A stretch of DNA of 50,210 nucleotides from a virus, in the IMG/VR virus record IMGVR_UViG_3300045240_000072, positions 1 through 50,210 of that record; one strand, given 5' to 3'. The translations under genes and the position numbers were made by a program. The notes below the pieces were generated by a model. It was not told the origin of the DNA. It worked only from the letters and a program-made list of their open reading frames with translations, and made no database searches. Of this stretch, positions 30,098-38,609 are shown piece after piece (positions within the stretch are counted from its first letter, which is position 1; every line of letters starts with the position of its first letter).

Positions 30098-32112
30098 CTA
30101 CCCGCTCAATCATCGATATTGAAGTACGCGACCAGGCGTTCAAGGATTTCGCGCAACTATTCGCCAAGTACCAGAAGCAAGTCGAGAACGTTCCGAAGGG
30201 GTGGGACAAGGTCGGCGCGGCCATCAAAGCCGCAAATACCCCTTTCGATAAAGTCGCGGCCGGCGTCAAGAGTACCGTTGATCTTCTCAAGAACGCACAT
30301 ACCGCACAAGAAAAATTCCGTCTATCCGCGCAGCTTACCGGCAAAGCGTTCGGCTCGATGGCCACGGGGGCGGGGAAGCTTGCCAAGAATATCAAAGCCG
30401 TAACTCTGGACCTGTTGAAATGGGGCACGCTCACGGGCGTGTTTTCCGGCTTGCTCGGGGCGGGTAGCCTATTCGGAATGGACCGCCTCGCCCGTGCGGC
30501 AAGTACATCGCGTCGGGAAGCGCAAGGCCTGGGTATCTCGCCGGGCGAGCACGAAGCGGCTAAGGTCAATTACCAGAAACTTGTTGACGTCGATTCAATG
30601 CTATCGAAAATCAACGAGGCCAAGCTCGATGTGACCAAGCGTTCCGCATTCTCGGCGGCCGGGTTGCAGCCCGATGAATGGGAAAATAAAAACGCGGCGG
30701 ACATTCTTAAGACATTGATTCCGCAAATGAAAAAGCGATTCGACGAAGTCGGCGGGACGCAACAGGGTGCGCAAGCGGCGGGCCTGACACAATTTACCGA
30801 CATGGATACGTTGTTGCGCTTGAAAGCCGTCACGCGCGAGGAAATCGACGCGACTGGGCAACGGTACGAAGCGGATAAAAAGTTACTGGCTGTGTCGGAC
30901 GAAATACAGCGCAAGTGGCAAGACCTCGGCATTCAGCTACAGCGGTCCGGTTCGCAGATCGAAAATTCGTTCATTAAAGGGCTGGCCCCGCTCGCGCCAC
31001 ATATTGAGCGGTTGTCCGCAGCCGTGGCCAGCGCGGTTGATGTATTCCTTGCGAGCCCGAAAATAGGCGAATGGATCGAAGAAGTCGGCGCGGGGTTGGA
31101 AAAATTTGCCAAATACCTGACGTCGGACGATCTCGGCCACGACATAAAAGGGTTTCTTGACGCGGTCGACGTGTTCGCCGGCTCGTTGTGGGGCGTGGCC
31201 AAGACGATCGGCAAAGTGTTCAACTTCGGTAACGAGCAAGGGCTCCGCGCCAGTCAGTACCGCCAGCTCGAACAGATCGACAAAGTTGACCACAACCTCG
31301 CCAAGACATTGGAGCGGGTGCTAAAAAATCCCTCGGCGGCCAATAAATTCTCCGCAATGTCGTTGTCGACCCCCTCGGCCGACTTGGCGCAAGCAATGAA
31401 AGATGCGACGCCTGAAATGCGCGCGCTGGCGCAACAATTGCAGAATTCGACGAAACCGGGCGAAGCCGCAACGCATCAAGACGAAAAGGGAGGGTCGACG
31501 GATTTTGAAAAGGCGTTGCAGAATCTTCAACAACGTACGCCCGCGCTCGGCAACAAACCCGCGCCGACCCCGACCGCTGGTGACAAATTCAGCGCACTCG
31601 AGAAACAGTACAATTTACCGCGCGGTTTGCTCGCCAGCGTGGAAAAACAAGAATCCGGGGGCAACCCGAACGCTCGGAGCCCGGTCGGCGCGGAAGGGGC
31701 ATTTCAGTTTATGCCGGCCGCATGGAAACGGTACGGTGCCGGCGGCGACATTCATAACGAAATGGATTCGGCCCAAGCCGCGGCAAAGTATTATCATGAC
31801 CTGCTTGACAAGTTTCAGGGCGACCTACCGAAAGCACTTGCCGGGTACAACTGGGGCGAGGGCAACGTCGACCGCAAAGGGTTGAACGCGGCGCCCGAAG
31901 AAACGCGCAATTATGTCGCCTCAATCGTGGCCGACATGAACCGTCGAAACGCAGCGCCGCAAGCCGGATCGACCAGCGCGTCGTATGGCTCTACGCCCGC
32001 GCCAATGCCGCAACGTCAGCAAGCCCCTGCGCCGATTCAGGTCAACATCACGAAAGCGGCCGGTGCCGATGTCAATGTGCAGGTCAACGCGCTATCCGGT
32101 GTGCCAGGATAG
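30094..32112 (+). CDS. Tape measure protein with lytic transglycosylase domain
   Basis: A 672-residue protein with GTG start overlapping the chaperone stop. The first 480 residues are mainly helical, with a hydrophobic stretch near 107-130 (LKWGTLTGVFSGLLGAGSLF). Residues about 505-620 are an SLT-type transglycosylase domain: LASVEKQESGGNPNARSPVG (catalytic Glu near 520) and GAFQFMPAAWKRYG, then ALAGYNWGEGNV. It would set tail length and cut peptidoglycan as the tube enters. At 672 residues it implies a fairly short tail. Confidence 0.9.
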   Translation: MTTRSIIDIEVRDQAFKDFAQLFAKYQKQVENVPKGWDKVGAAIKAANTPFDKVAAGVKSTVDLLKNAHTAQEKFRLSAQLTGKAFGSMATGAGKLAKNIKAVTLDLLKWGTLTGVFSGLLGAGSLFGMDRLARAASTSRREAQGLGISPGEHEAAKVNYQKLVDVDSMLSKINEAKLDVTKRSAFSAAGLQPDEWENKNAADILKTLIPQMKKRFDEVGGTQQGAQAAGLTQFTDMDTLLRLKAVTREEIDATGQRYEADKKLLAVSDEIQRKWQDLGIQLQRSGSQIENSFIKGLAPLAPHIERLSAAVASAVDVFLASPKIGEWIEEVGAGLEKFAKYLTSDDLGHDIKGFLDAVDVFAGSLWGVAKTIGKVFNFGNEQGLRASQYRQLEQIDKVDHNLAKTLERVLKNPSAANKFSAMSLSTPSADLAQAMKDATPEMRALAQQLQNSTKPGEAATHQDEKGGSTDFEKALQNLQQRTPALGNKPAPTPTAGDKFSALEKQYNLPRGLLASVEKQESGGNPNARSPVGAEGAFQFMPAAWKRYGAGGDIHNEMDSAQAAAKYYHDLLDKFQGDLPKALAGYNWGEGNVDRKGLNAAPEETRNYVASIVADMNRRNAAPQAGSTSASYGSTPAPMPQRQQAPAPIQVNITKAAGADVNVQVNALSGVPG

Positions 32113-32115
32113 CCT

Positions 32116-32886
32116 ATGAGCGCCGGCCGCCTAGCTTTTCAACTCGGGTTCCAAGTTTCCCCGATCCTGTTCACCGGGGGGATCGCCGGGAACATACCAG
32201 GCAGTACTTTACCGATCCTGGCGCTGACGCAGGCGGCGAGTTTCGTATCGGGTTTGCTCCAAGGCAATGTGGACGTCAACCCCGACAATTATTTTGCCCA
32301 ATTTGTGCCATTGCCCGGCGCTACGTTGTCGAGTAACCAGATCGGGATGTACCCATTCGCCAACCAGGCGACGGCGGCAAATGCGATCATTGCGCAACCG
32401 CTGAACGTCTCGCTCAAGATGATTTGTCCGTCGCGCAAGCCGGGCGACTTTATCGTTCGCCTGGCGACAATCACCGCCCTGAAAAAGGCGATCGATAATC
32501 ACACGGCACAGGGCGGTACATTCACCGTTGCAACGCCATCGTATCTCTATACGAATTGCATTTTGACCAACTTGCGCGACATCACGCCCGCGGACAATCC
32601 GAGCAAGCAGGCACAGATTGAGTGGCAATGGGATTTCATCCAACCGTTGATTTCGCAAGCCGATGCGAATATGGCGAATAATTCACTGATGAGCAAACTA
32701 TCCGGCGGTCTACCGATCAGCGGCACGCCGACCTGGTCGGGCCTCGGTTCCGCCATCGGCTCGACCGTATCGAACGCCGTATCGTCTGTGATACCATCGG
32801 CAAGTGGCCTTATCGGGTCATCGGCGGGCGGTAGCGCGATCAGTCAGGGCGTTGACTTTATTTCAGGTGGAGCGAACATAGCATGA
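32116..32886 (+). CDS. Tail hub-proximal protein, 256 residues
   Basis: It begins MSAGRLAFQLGFQVSPILFT and its first 185 residues are beta-rich, ending IEWQWDFIQPLISQADANMA. The C-terminal 70 residues are Ser/Gly-rich and may be flexible. Proteins in this spot, just after the tape measure, are usually distal-tail or hub-adaptor proteins in small myoviruses. It overlaps the next gene by four bases. Confidence 0.65.
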   Translation: MSAGRLAFQLGFQVSPILFTGGIAGNIPGSTLPILALTQAASFVSGLLQGNVDVNPDNYFAQFVPLPGATLSSNQIGMYPFANQATAANAIIAQPLNVSLKMICPSRKPGDFIVRLATITALKKAIDNHTAQGGTFTVATPSYLYTNCILTNLRDITPADNPSKQAQIEWQWDFIQPLISQADANMANNSLMSKLSGGLPISGTPTWSGLGSAIGSTVSNAVSSVIPSASGLIGSSAGGSAISQGVDFISGGANIA

Positions 32887-35270
32887 AAAAGAATTTCGGA
32901 TGGATCGTGACTTGGGCGTTGCTCACTTGGGTATTCACGTGGGGCGCGCTCGTGGCGCATGCCGGCAACTCAACAATCAACACGACCGTACCAGCGGCGA
33001 ATTCCGCGCTACAGTCCGCGCCGATCCGGGCGAATTTCCTGGCCGCCGCGACCGACATCAACGGCCTGATCGGGATGAACAACAGTGCCACGGCGCCCGC
33101 CTCGCCCGTTCTCGGCCAGTTGTGGCTAAACACGACCGCCACGCCGTATGTGCTGAACGTGTGGGATGGCGCGGCTTGGGACGCCGTCGGCACACTCAAC
33201 AGCTCGGCGCACCGGTGGCTTGTGCCGATCCCACAAGGCGGTACGGGCCTTACCTCGCCGGGTGCCGTGGGCAATGTGCTCACCTCGACGGGTACCGCAT
33301 GGGCCAGCACAGCGCCGACGAATATCGGCACGGTGACGAGTGTCGGCCTGATCCTGCCGACGGCGTTGTTCAACACAACCGGTTCGCCGATCACGACGTC
33401 GGGCACGTTCGCTGCCTCGCTAAACAGCCAATCGACTGGCACGTTTTTTGCGGGTCCGGCAACCGGAGGTAGCGCGGTTCCGACGTTTCGGGGGATTGCC
33501 GTATCGGATGTGCCGACGCTGAACCAGAATACGACCGGCACGGCGGCGAACGTTACCGGCGTGGTGGGCGTGGCAAATGGCGGGACGGCCCTTACATCAC
33601 CAGGGGCGAGCGGCAATGTGCTCACGTCGAATGGCACTGGCTGGGTCAGCTCGACGCCGACGGCCGGCAGCGTATCGAGCGTGGGGTTGTCGCTTCCACT
33701 GTCGCTTTTCAGCGTGTCGGGTTCTCCGGTCACGACGTCGGGAACATTGACCGGAACGTTGAATACCGAGCCGGCCAATTACGTGTGGGCCGGACCGACG
33801 ACGGGGAGCGCGGCGCAACCTGCTTTCCGGGGCTTGGTGCTCGGCGATCTTCCCTCGATCGCTTGCGGCAATCTATCGAATGCCACGACGGCATGCTCGA
33901 CGGCAATCGGGACGAGCGGGGCGGTACTACCCTTGATCAACGGTAACAACCAATGGGGCGGCTTTCAAATATTTGGCAACAACGTACTGGAATTGCTAGG
34001 GTCTTCGACAGGTGTTACTTCCTTCGCCAGCGCGAACGCATCGGCCACGAATTACACGATCACATTTCCGGCCGCCACAGGCACCGTGGCCACGACGGCG
34101 AACATCAACACTGCATTGCCCTCGACTTCGGCGCTATACAAAGGCACTGGCGGCGCAGGCGTGGCGCAAGCGGCGACGAGCGGGACGGATTACGCGCCGG
34201 CCACAAGCGGTTCGGCAATCCTGAAAGGGAACGGCGCGGGTGGGTTTTCAAGTGCCGTATCGGCGACGGACTACGCCCCCGCGACAACGGGCAGTTCGGT
34301 GCTCAAGGCCAGTTCGGGCGGATTCGCCAATGCGTTGAATTCCGACTTGCCCGCCATGTCCGCAACAGTCGGCGGGGCCGTCCCGACACCGCCGAACAAT
34401 ACAACGACTTTCCTGCGGGGGGATGCGACGTTCGCTGCCCCGGCTATCTCATGGTCCAGCCTAACCGCGCCGACAGCGAACAATAGCGTGACGGCAACGA
34501 TCAATACGACGCAAACTGTTCTTGACCATTTCGACACCAGCGCGACAGCGAACCAGGCGATCTTGGCCCTGGGCGAAGACGTGGCCAGTACGAAAGCGGC
34601 CGGCGCGGCGAATGCGGCGAATTTGCTCAAGATTTCCACGCTTTCCGGTTCGACCGCGTGGCCTTTCGCCGTGTATCCCCAAGGGGCGCGGACCTTTTAC
34701 CTCACGAATGTGGGGGCTTTGAATTTTGCAGGGCTATCGGATGCCGTCACTGGTGCGGGGGGTTCTGGCGTCAATTTCGCGGGAGGCCCTTCCGCTTCGG
34801 CGAATGCGGCCGGAAATATTACTTGGACAGGCGGCGCCAATTCTTCAAGTGGGCAGGGGGGTAGCGTAGGACTAGCCGGTGGTGCTGCGTCCAGCGGCCC
34901 CGCCGGAAACGTAGTCCTGACTTCGGGCCTGTCCACTTCCGGCGTGAATGGCACGATCAAAATGGTTGGCAACGTGGTGCTCGGCTATACGGCAAATTCG
35001 TCCGCCTCTTACACCGTCACGGCGACCGACTATTGCGTCACAAATAGCTTTGCGGGTACAACGACTTTGACGCTACCCGCTGCGGCTTCCTACACAGGCA
35101 TGATTCTGCATGTCCGCGTCGTCACCGCAAACACCGTAGTTTCCGCAAGTTCCAACATCGTCCCCCTTGCCGGCGGATCGACCGGAACTGCAATACTTGC
35201 CGCAACCGCCGGAAAATGGGCTGATCTGCAATCGGACGGCACGAACTGGCAAATCACCGCTTCAAATTAA
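32883..35270 (+). CDS. Fibre-like repeat protein with Sec signal peptide
   Basis: A 795-residue protein. The N-terminus MKKNFGWIVTWALLTWVFTW, then GALVAHAG, is a Sec signal peptide with a likely AHA cleavage site near residue 27. Then comes a fibre-like start (SALQSAPIRANFLAAATDIN) and repeats around GGTGLTSPGAVGNVLTS, GGTALTSPGASGNVLTS and similar, with long Ala/Gly/Thr beta stretches. ATG 32883 is fixed by the ATGA overlap, so the signal is not a start error. Tail fibres lack signal peptides, so this may be secreted or membrane-held, for example a surface or receptor-blocking protein. Confidence 0.8.
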   Translation: MKKNFGWIVTWALLTWVFTWGALVAHAGNSTINTTVPAANSALQSAPIRANFLAAATDINGLIGMNNSATAPASPVLGQLWLNTTATPYVLNVWDGAAWDAVGTLNSSAHRWLVPIPQGGTGLTSPGAVGNVLTSTGTAWASTAPTNIGTVTSVGLILPTALFNTTGSPITTSGTFAASLNSQSTGTFFAGPATGGSAVPTFRGIAVSDVPTLNQNTTGTAANVTGVVGVANGGTALTSPGASGNVLTSNGTGWVSSTPTAGSVSSVGLSLPLSLFSVSGSPVTTSGTLTGTLNTEPANYVWAGPTTGSAAQPAFRGLVLGDLPSIACGNLSNATTACSTAIGTSGAVLPLINGNNQWGGFQIFGNNVLELLGSSTGVTSFASANASATNYTITFPAATGTVATTANINTALPSTSALYKGTGGAGVAQAATSGTDYAPATSGSAILKGNGAGGFSSAVSATDYAPATTGSSVLKASSGGFANALNSDLPAMSATVGGAVPTPPNNTTTFLRGDATFAAPAISWSSLTAPTANNSVTATINTTQTVLDHFDTSATANQAILALGEDVASTKAAGAANAANLLKISTLSGSTAWPFAVYPQGARTFYLTNVGALNFAGLSDAVTGAGGSGVNFAGGPSASANAAGNITWTGGANSSSGQGGSVGLAGGAASSGPAGNVVLTSGLSTSGVNGTIKMVGNVVLGYTANSSASYTVTATDYCVTNSFAGTTTLTLPAAASYTGMILHVRVVTANTVVSASSNIVPLAGGSTGTAILAATAGKWADLQSDGTNWQITASN

Positions 35271-35285
35271 ACGAAAGGAATACTC

Positions 35286-35750
35286 ATGCCAAGCGCACAT
35301 TTTCAAGAACAGTACTCCGCCGGTACGGCGATCCCAACCGGAACCGCTTCAGCGTTGAATCCGCGCATGCTGAACATGCAGACCTCGAACGGGATTCCGG
35401 GTGTGGTATTCAATCCGGCTACGGGCATCACGACGATCAACGCGCCGGGCGGGTACGAACTGGTCGCCGAGTCAGCCACTTCCGACTATGAATCCGTCCA
35501 GACGCAAATCGTGGTAGTTGGCGGTGGCGCCGTGGCGATCGGCCTGTCCTCGGCAGACCATGGCGGCGGCCCGACGTCCCAATCGACCAAGACCTCGACC
35601 GCGCGCGGCTCGTTGCGCGTGGACGGTCCGGTGCAAGTTCAGGTCTTGTCGTGGGTCGGCCCAGCGATCACCAGCACATCGCCGACGCTTTGCCCCGTAA
35701 CTGGCGCGGCGGTTGACGTCGGCGCGCATCTCGCCATCCATACCAAGTAA
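35286..35750 (+). CDS. Beta-rich virion/fibre protein, 154 residues
   Basis: It begins MPSAHFQEQYSAGTAIPTGT and is almost all beta strand, with QIVVVGGGAVAIGLSSADHG and SLRVDGPVQVQVLSWVGPAI. This resembles a jelly-roll such as a fibre head or decoration protein. AAAGGAA lies 6-12 bases before the ATG. It follows the signal-peptide fibre protein and may partner it. No family was recognised. Confidence 0.6.
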   Translation: MPSAHFQEQYSAGTAIPTGTASALNPRMLNMQTSNGIPGVVFNPATGITTINAPGGYELVAESATSDYESVQTQIVVVGGGAVAIGLSSADHGGGPTSQSTKTSTARGSLRVDGPVQVQVLSWVGPAITSTSPTLCPVTGAAVDVGAHLAIHTK

Positions 35751-35752
35751 TC

Positions 35753-36130
35753 GTGGCCACAACGCGCATACCTTCCTGGGATGACAACGTAACCGACTGG
35801 GATCAGCCGAGTACGTTTTGGGATGTATCGCGTCAGATTACCGAACCGTTGCCCGTCAACCCGGCAACGGTTTATGTTCCATTCACTCCATCCGCAAGCA
35901 CCAATTTCCGATTCCAGGCCACGCTAGACGGCACCGTGTACAACGTGATCGTCAATTGGAACCTATTCGGGCAGCGATATTACGTCAACATTTACGACCT
36001 GACTAACGTTCGAGTCTTGACGATTCCGTTGATCGGTTCCCCCAATTTTTTCAATATCTCAATGACTGCCGGGTACTTCACCACGATGCTGTTGTATCGG
36101 CCGGGGAGCGGCAACTTTGAGATTCTATAA
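35753..36130 (+). CDS. Baseplate plug protein
   Basis: A 125-residue protein with GTG start. Residues about 40-125 (FTPSASTNFRFQATLDGTVY, NVIVNWNLFGQRYYVNIYDL) match the small beta-barrel of the myovirus baseplate plug, such as Pam3 gp18, that fills the hub below the tube. It is followed by the hub, spike, gp25-like and J-like genes in the expected order. The next gene starts inside its 3' end. Confidence 0.75.
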   Translation: MATTRIPSWDDNVTDWDQPSTFWDVSRQITEPLPVNPATVYVPFTPSASTNFRFQATLDGTVYNVIVNWNLFGQRYYVNIYDLTNVRVLTIPLIGSPNFFNISMTAGYFTTMLLYRPGSGNFEIL

Positions 36131-37079
36131 AATCGAGATCAGTGACCCGACAAGCGGCACGCTGTTGCGCAAGTGGTCCAGCCAAGATAATGCCGGCAAC
36201 ACGATGCTGGGCGCGCTCAATGTCGAAATCGACATGCCGATCTATGCTTTTGCAAATCCGGCGGGATATAGCTCTTTGCGCATTTGGGGGATCGATCTGA
36301 AGGAGATCGTCGGGGCATCCTATTACAATAAAAAACTGATTCGCGTAACGGTCGGCATGGCGAAGGGTCTGCCGCTCGCGAACAGCCAACCGCCGCCCGG
36401 CCTTGTCCTGGAGGGCATCGTCAATCAATGCTTCGGTAATTGGCAGGGTACCGACATGACGCTAGATTTCATCGTCGTGTACGGCATCGGCGGCACCGAA
36501 CCGTTGCCGAAAAATATCGTGTTGAATTGGAAAAAAGGCGTCACGCTCGGAGCGGCGGTTAAATCGACGCTTTCCGTAGCGGCTCCCACAGTCAAGTGTG
36601 TGGACAACACGAGCCAGTCGTTAATACTCGGGCAGGACGAACCGGGCTTTTACTACAACATGGCGCAATTCGCAACGTATGTGCGCGAGGTTTCGCGCCA
36701 TATCAACCCCGATCCGAAATATCCGGGCGTGCAAATATCCTATCGGGGCAGCACTTTTTACCTCTATGACGGGACGAGCCCGGCCACGCCCAAGGCGATC
36801 GCGTTCAATGACTTGATCGGACAACCCGCCTGGATTTCGTTCAACGTGGTGCAGTTCAAGACCGCGATGCGCGGCGATTTCAACGTGTCGGATTACATCA
36901 CGCTGCCCAAGGGAGCCGTGACCACGCAAGCGCAAAGCGCTTCCCAGTTTCGTGATTCGTCGGTGATCTCGGGTGTGTTCCAGATCCAAACAATTCGGCA
37001 TGTCGGTAATTTCCGGCAACCTGACGCGAACTCCTGGGTTACCATATTCGAAGCGTACATACCGAATGCCGGAACATGA
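36117..37079 (+). CDS. Baseplate hub protein (gp27-like)
   Basis: The 320-residue product starts with TTG 36117: GGGGAG lies 8 bases upstream and no ATG lies near. It begins MRFYKIEISDPTSGTLLRKW. The two beta-rich halves, with VGMAKGLPLANSQPPPGLVLEGI (in parts) and a tail ending TWVTIFEAY-like (NSWVTIFEAYIPNAG), fit the tube-like hub trimer. The gene overlaps the plug gene by 14 bases and the spike gene by 4. It would join tube to spike. Confidence 0.75.
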   Translation: MRFYKIEISDPTSGTLLRKWSSQDNAGNTMLGALNVEIDMPIYAFANPAGYSSLRIWGIDLKEIVGASYYNKKLIRVTVGMAKGLPLANSQPPPGLVLEGIVNQCFGNWQGTDMTLDFIVVYGIGGTEPLPKNIVLNWKKGVTLGAAVKSTLSVAAPTVKCVDNTSQSLILGQDEPGFYYNMAQFATYVREVSRHINPDPKYPGVQISYRGSTFYLYDGTSPATPKAIAFNDLIGQPAWISFNVVQFKTAMRGDFNVSDYITLPKGAVTTQAQSASQFRDSSVISGVFQIQTIRHVGNFRQPDANSWVTIFEAYIPNAGT

Positions 37080-37705
37080 GCCTTGCCCAAAAACTACCGC
37101 TGCAGCGGACGCTTCCGAAAGCGATTCACGAACAAGTGAACGACGCTTTCCAGCGCACGGGCCAGGCCTTACCCGCGTCAGTCGTGTCGGTGGTGGGCGC
37201 GATCATGACGATCAAGTTCGAGGTCAATAGCGCATTCACATTACCGAATGTGACCATCCCGTTATTCGGCCCGGAGTATATCCGCTATCCGATTCAACCC
37301 GGTTGTAAAGGGATGGTAGTGCCGTGCGATGCACGTCTGGCTGGCATGTCCGGGATCGGCGGGGGCGTCTCGGATCTGTCGCAGCCAGCGAATCTGACGG
37401 CGCTCGTGTTTTTGCCAATAGGAAATACCGGGTGGTTTCACACTGACCCGAACGCGGTTACAATATACGGGCCGGACGGCGTCGTTATTCGCAGCCAGGA
37501 CAACGTCACAAACGCCACCTACTTGCCGACCAACATCACCGTGGTGACGCCGAACGGCATTGTGACGACCGCGCAAGAATACGTCATCGGGAGCATGAAC
37601 GTGTCGCAAAATGTCACCGTGGGGAATGGGGCCAGTGGCACATTTACCACGCCGCAGGGGCAGACAGTGACGGTGCAAGATGGCATCGTGACGAATATTT
37701 TCTGA
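37076..37705 (+). CDS. Baseplate central spike protein
   Basis: A 209-residue protein. Residues about 35-115 form an OB-fold-like domain (ALPASVVSVVGAIMTIKFEV, GPEYIRYPIQPGCKGMVVPC), as in Gp138/gpV-type spikes. The C-terminus from about 125 is a run of short strands (NAVTIYGPDGVVIRSQDNVT and on) that fits a beta-helical needle tip. It would pierce the outer membrane. Confidence 0.8.
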   Translation: MSLAQKLPLQRTLPKAIHEQVNDAFQRTGQALPASVVSVVGAIMTIKFEVNSAFTLPNVTIPLFGPEYIRYPIQPGCKGMVVPCDARLAGMSGIGGGVSDLSQPANLTALVFLPIGNTGWFHTDPNAVTIYGPDGVVIRSQDNVTNATYLPTNITVVTPNGIVTTAQEYVIGSMNVSQNVTVGNGASGTFTTPQGQTVTVQDGIVTNIF

Positions 37706-37713
37706 GGTGAAGC

Positions 37714-38265
37714 ATGTCAGTTCCGCAAGGGTCGACCGTTCTCAACACGCAGTATTTCACGGCGATGCAGACGCGCGCGCAGGCGTGTAGTTCGTGCGCC
37801 CAGTTGCAACAGCTTTACGCGGAAATGAGTACTTCGGTCGGCGCTACGCAATCGGCGATGACCAGCCAGCTCGCGGCGGTACAAACGCAAGTTACCAACG
37901 TGGCCAACCAGATCACGACGCTTTACAACCACATCGCCACGCTGGCGGCTTCGCAAACCTCGACTACGGCGGTCGGCGTGGTGGGCGCGACGGCGGCCGG
38001 CATCAGCGACTTGGGGTCGTGCATCGCGTACTGCAAGGCCCAAGGCCTGGCGCTCGTTTCGTTCGGCTCAACCAATACGGCGACGTTCATCGAGCAAGCT
38101 TTGGCGCTTGAGGCGGATTACACGACCATCACGCAAGCCTACAGCCTGATCACGAATCAACTCGCGAACTTGACTTCGCAAATCACCGGCATCGGCTCGC
38201 AGCTCACCGCCACGCAGGCGGCGTTCGCGACGGCCGCCACACGCTTCCCGAGCTGCACGCTATGA
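37714..38265 (+). CDS. Helical baseplate-region protein, 183 residues
   Basis: It begins MSVPQGSTVLNTQYFTAMQT. Residues about 40-75 and 125-165 form long Gln/Thr/Ala/Leu helices with a heptad look (LAAVQTQVTNVANQITTLYN), so it is likely a coiled-coil oligomer. C26, C29, C103 and C107 could bind metal or form disulfides. GAGGTGAAGC lies before the ATG. Between spike and gp25-like genes it may link wedge and hub, or trigger contraction. Confidence 0.6.
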   Translation: MSVPQGSTVLNTQYFTAMQTRAQACSSCAQLQQLYAEMSTSVGATQSAMTSQLAAVQTQVTNVANQITTLYNHIATLAASQTSTTAVGVVGATAAGISDLGSCIAYCKAQGLALVSFGSTNTATFIEQALALEADYTTITQAYSLITNQLANLTSQITGIGSQLTATQAAFATAATRFPSCTL

Positions 38266-38609
38266 GGACCTATGGCCGTGTGACCAACGAGGACGGTACC
38301 AAGACGTGGACCGTGGTGACGACTGACGCGAACGGATATAACGACGCGGTGATGATCACAACGCTGGCGCAATGCCTGAAACTATCGATCGGGGAATCCC
38401 CGTTCTACGCGAATTTCGGGATCAACGCGCAGCAGTCGGTCACGACGCAAATCTTCCCCGACTACTACGTGCAGCAGACACAGCAGCAATTCTCCCCGTG
38501 TTTCGCCAGTCTGGTAATATCCAAAGTGCCGGGCATTACGTCGCCCGTCTATACCGTCAACCTCGTCACGCATCAAGGCGCGCGCGTGTCATTCCCGGTG
38601 CCGACATGA
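38262..38609 (+). CDS. Baseplate wedge protein (gp25-like)
   Basis: A 115-residue protein. The block CLKLSIGESPFYANFGINAQ (about 39-58) followed by FPDYYVQQTQQQFSPCFASL is the familiar signature of gp25/W-type wedge proteins. It overlaps both neighbours by four bases and precedes the J-like gene, as in other contractile systems. It helps link the sheath to the baseplate wedge. Confidence 0.82.
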   Translation: MRTYGRVTNEDGTKTWTVVTTDANGYNDAVMITTLAQCLKLSIGESPFYANFGINAQQSVTTQIFPDYYVQQTQQQFSPCFASLVISKVPGITSPVYTVNLVTHQGARVSFPVPT

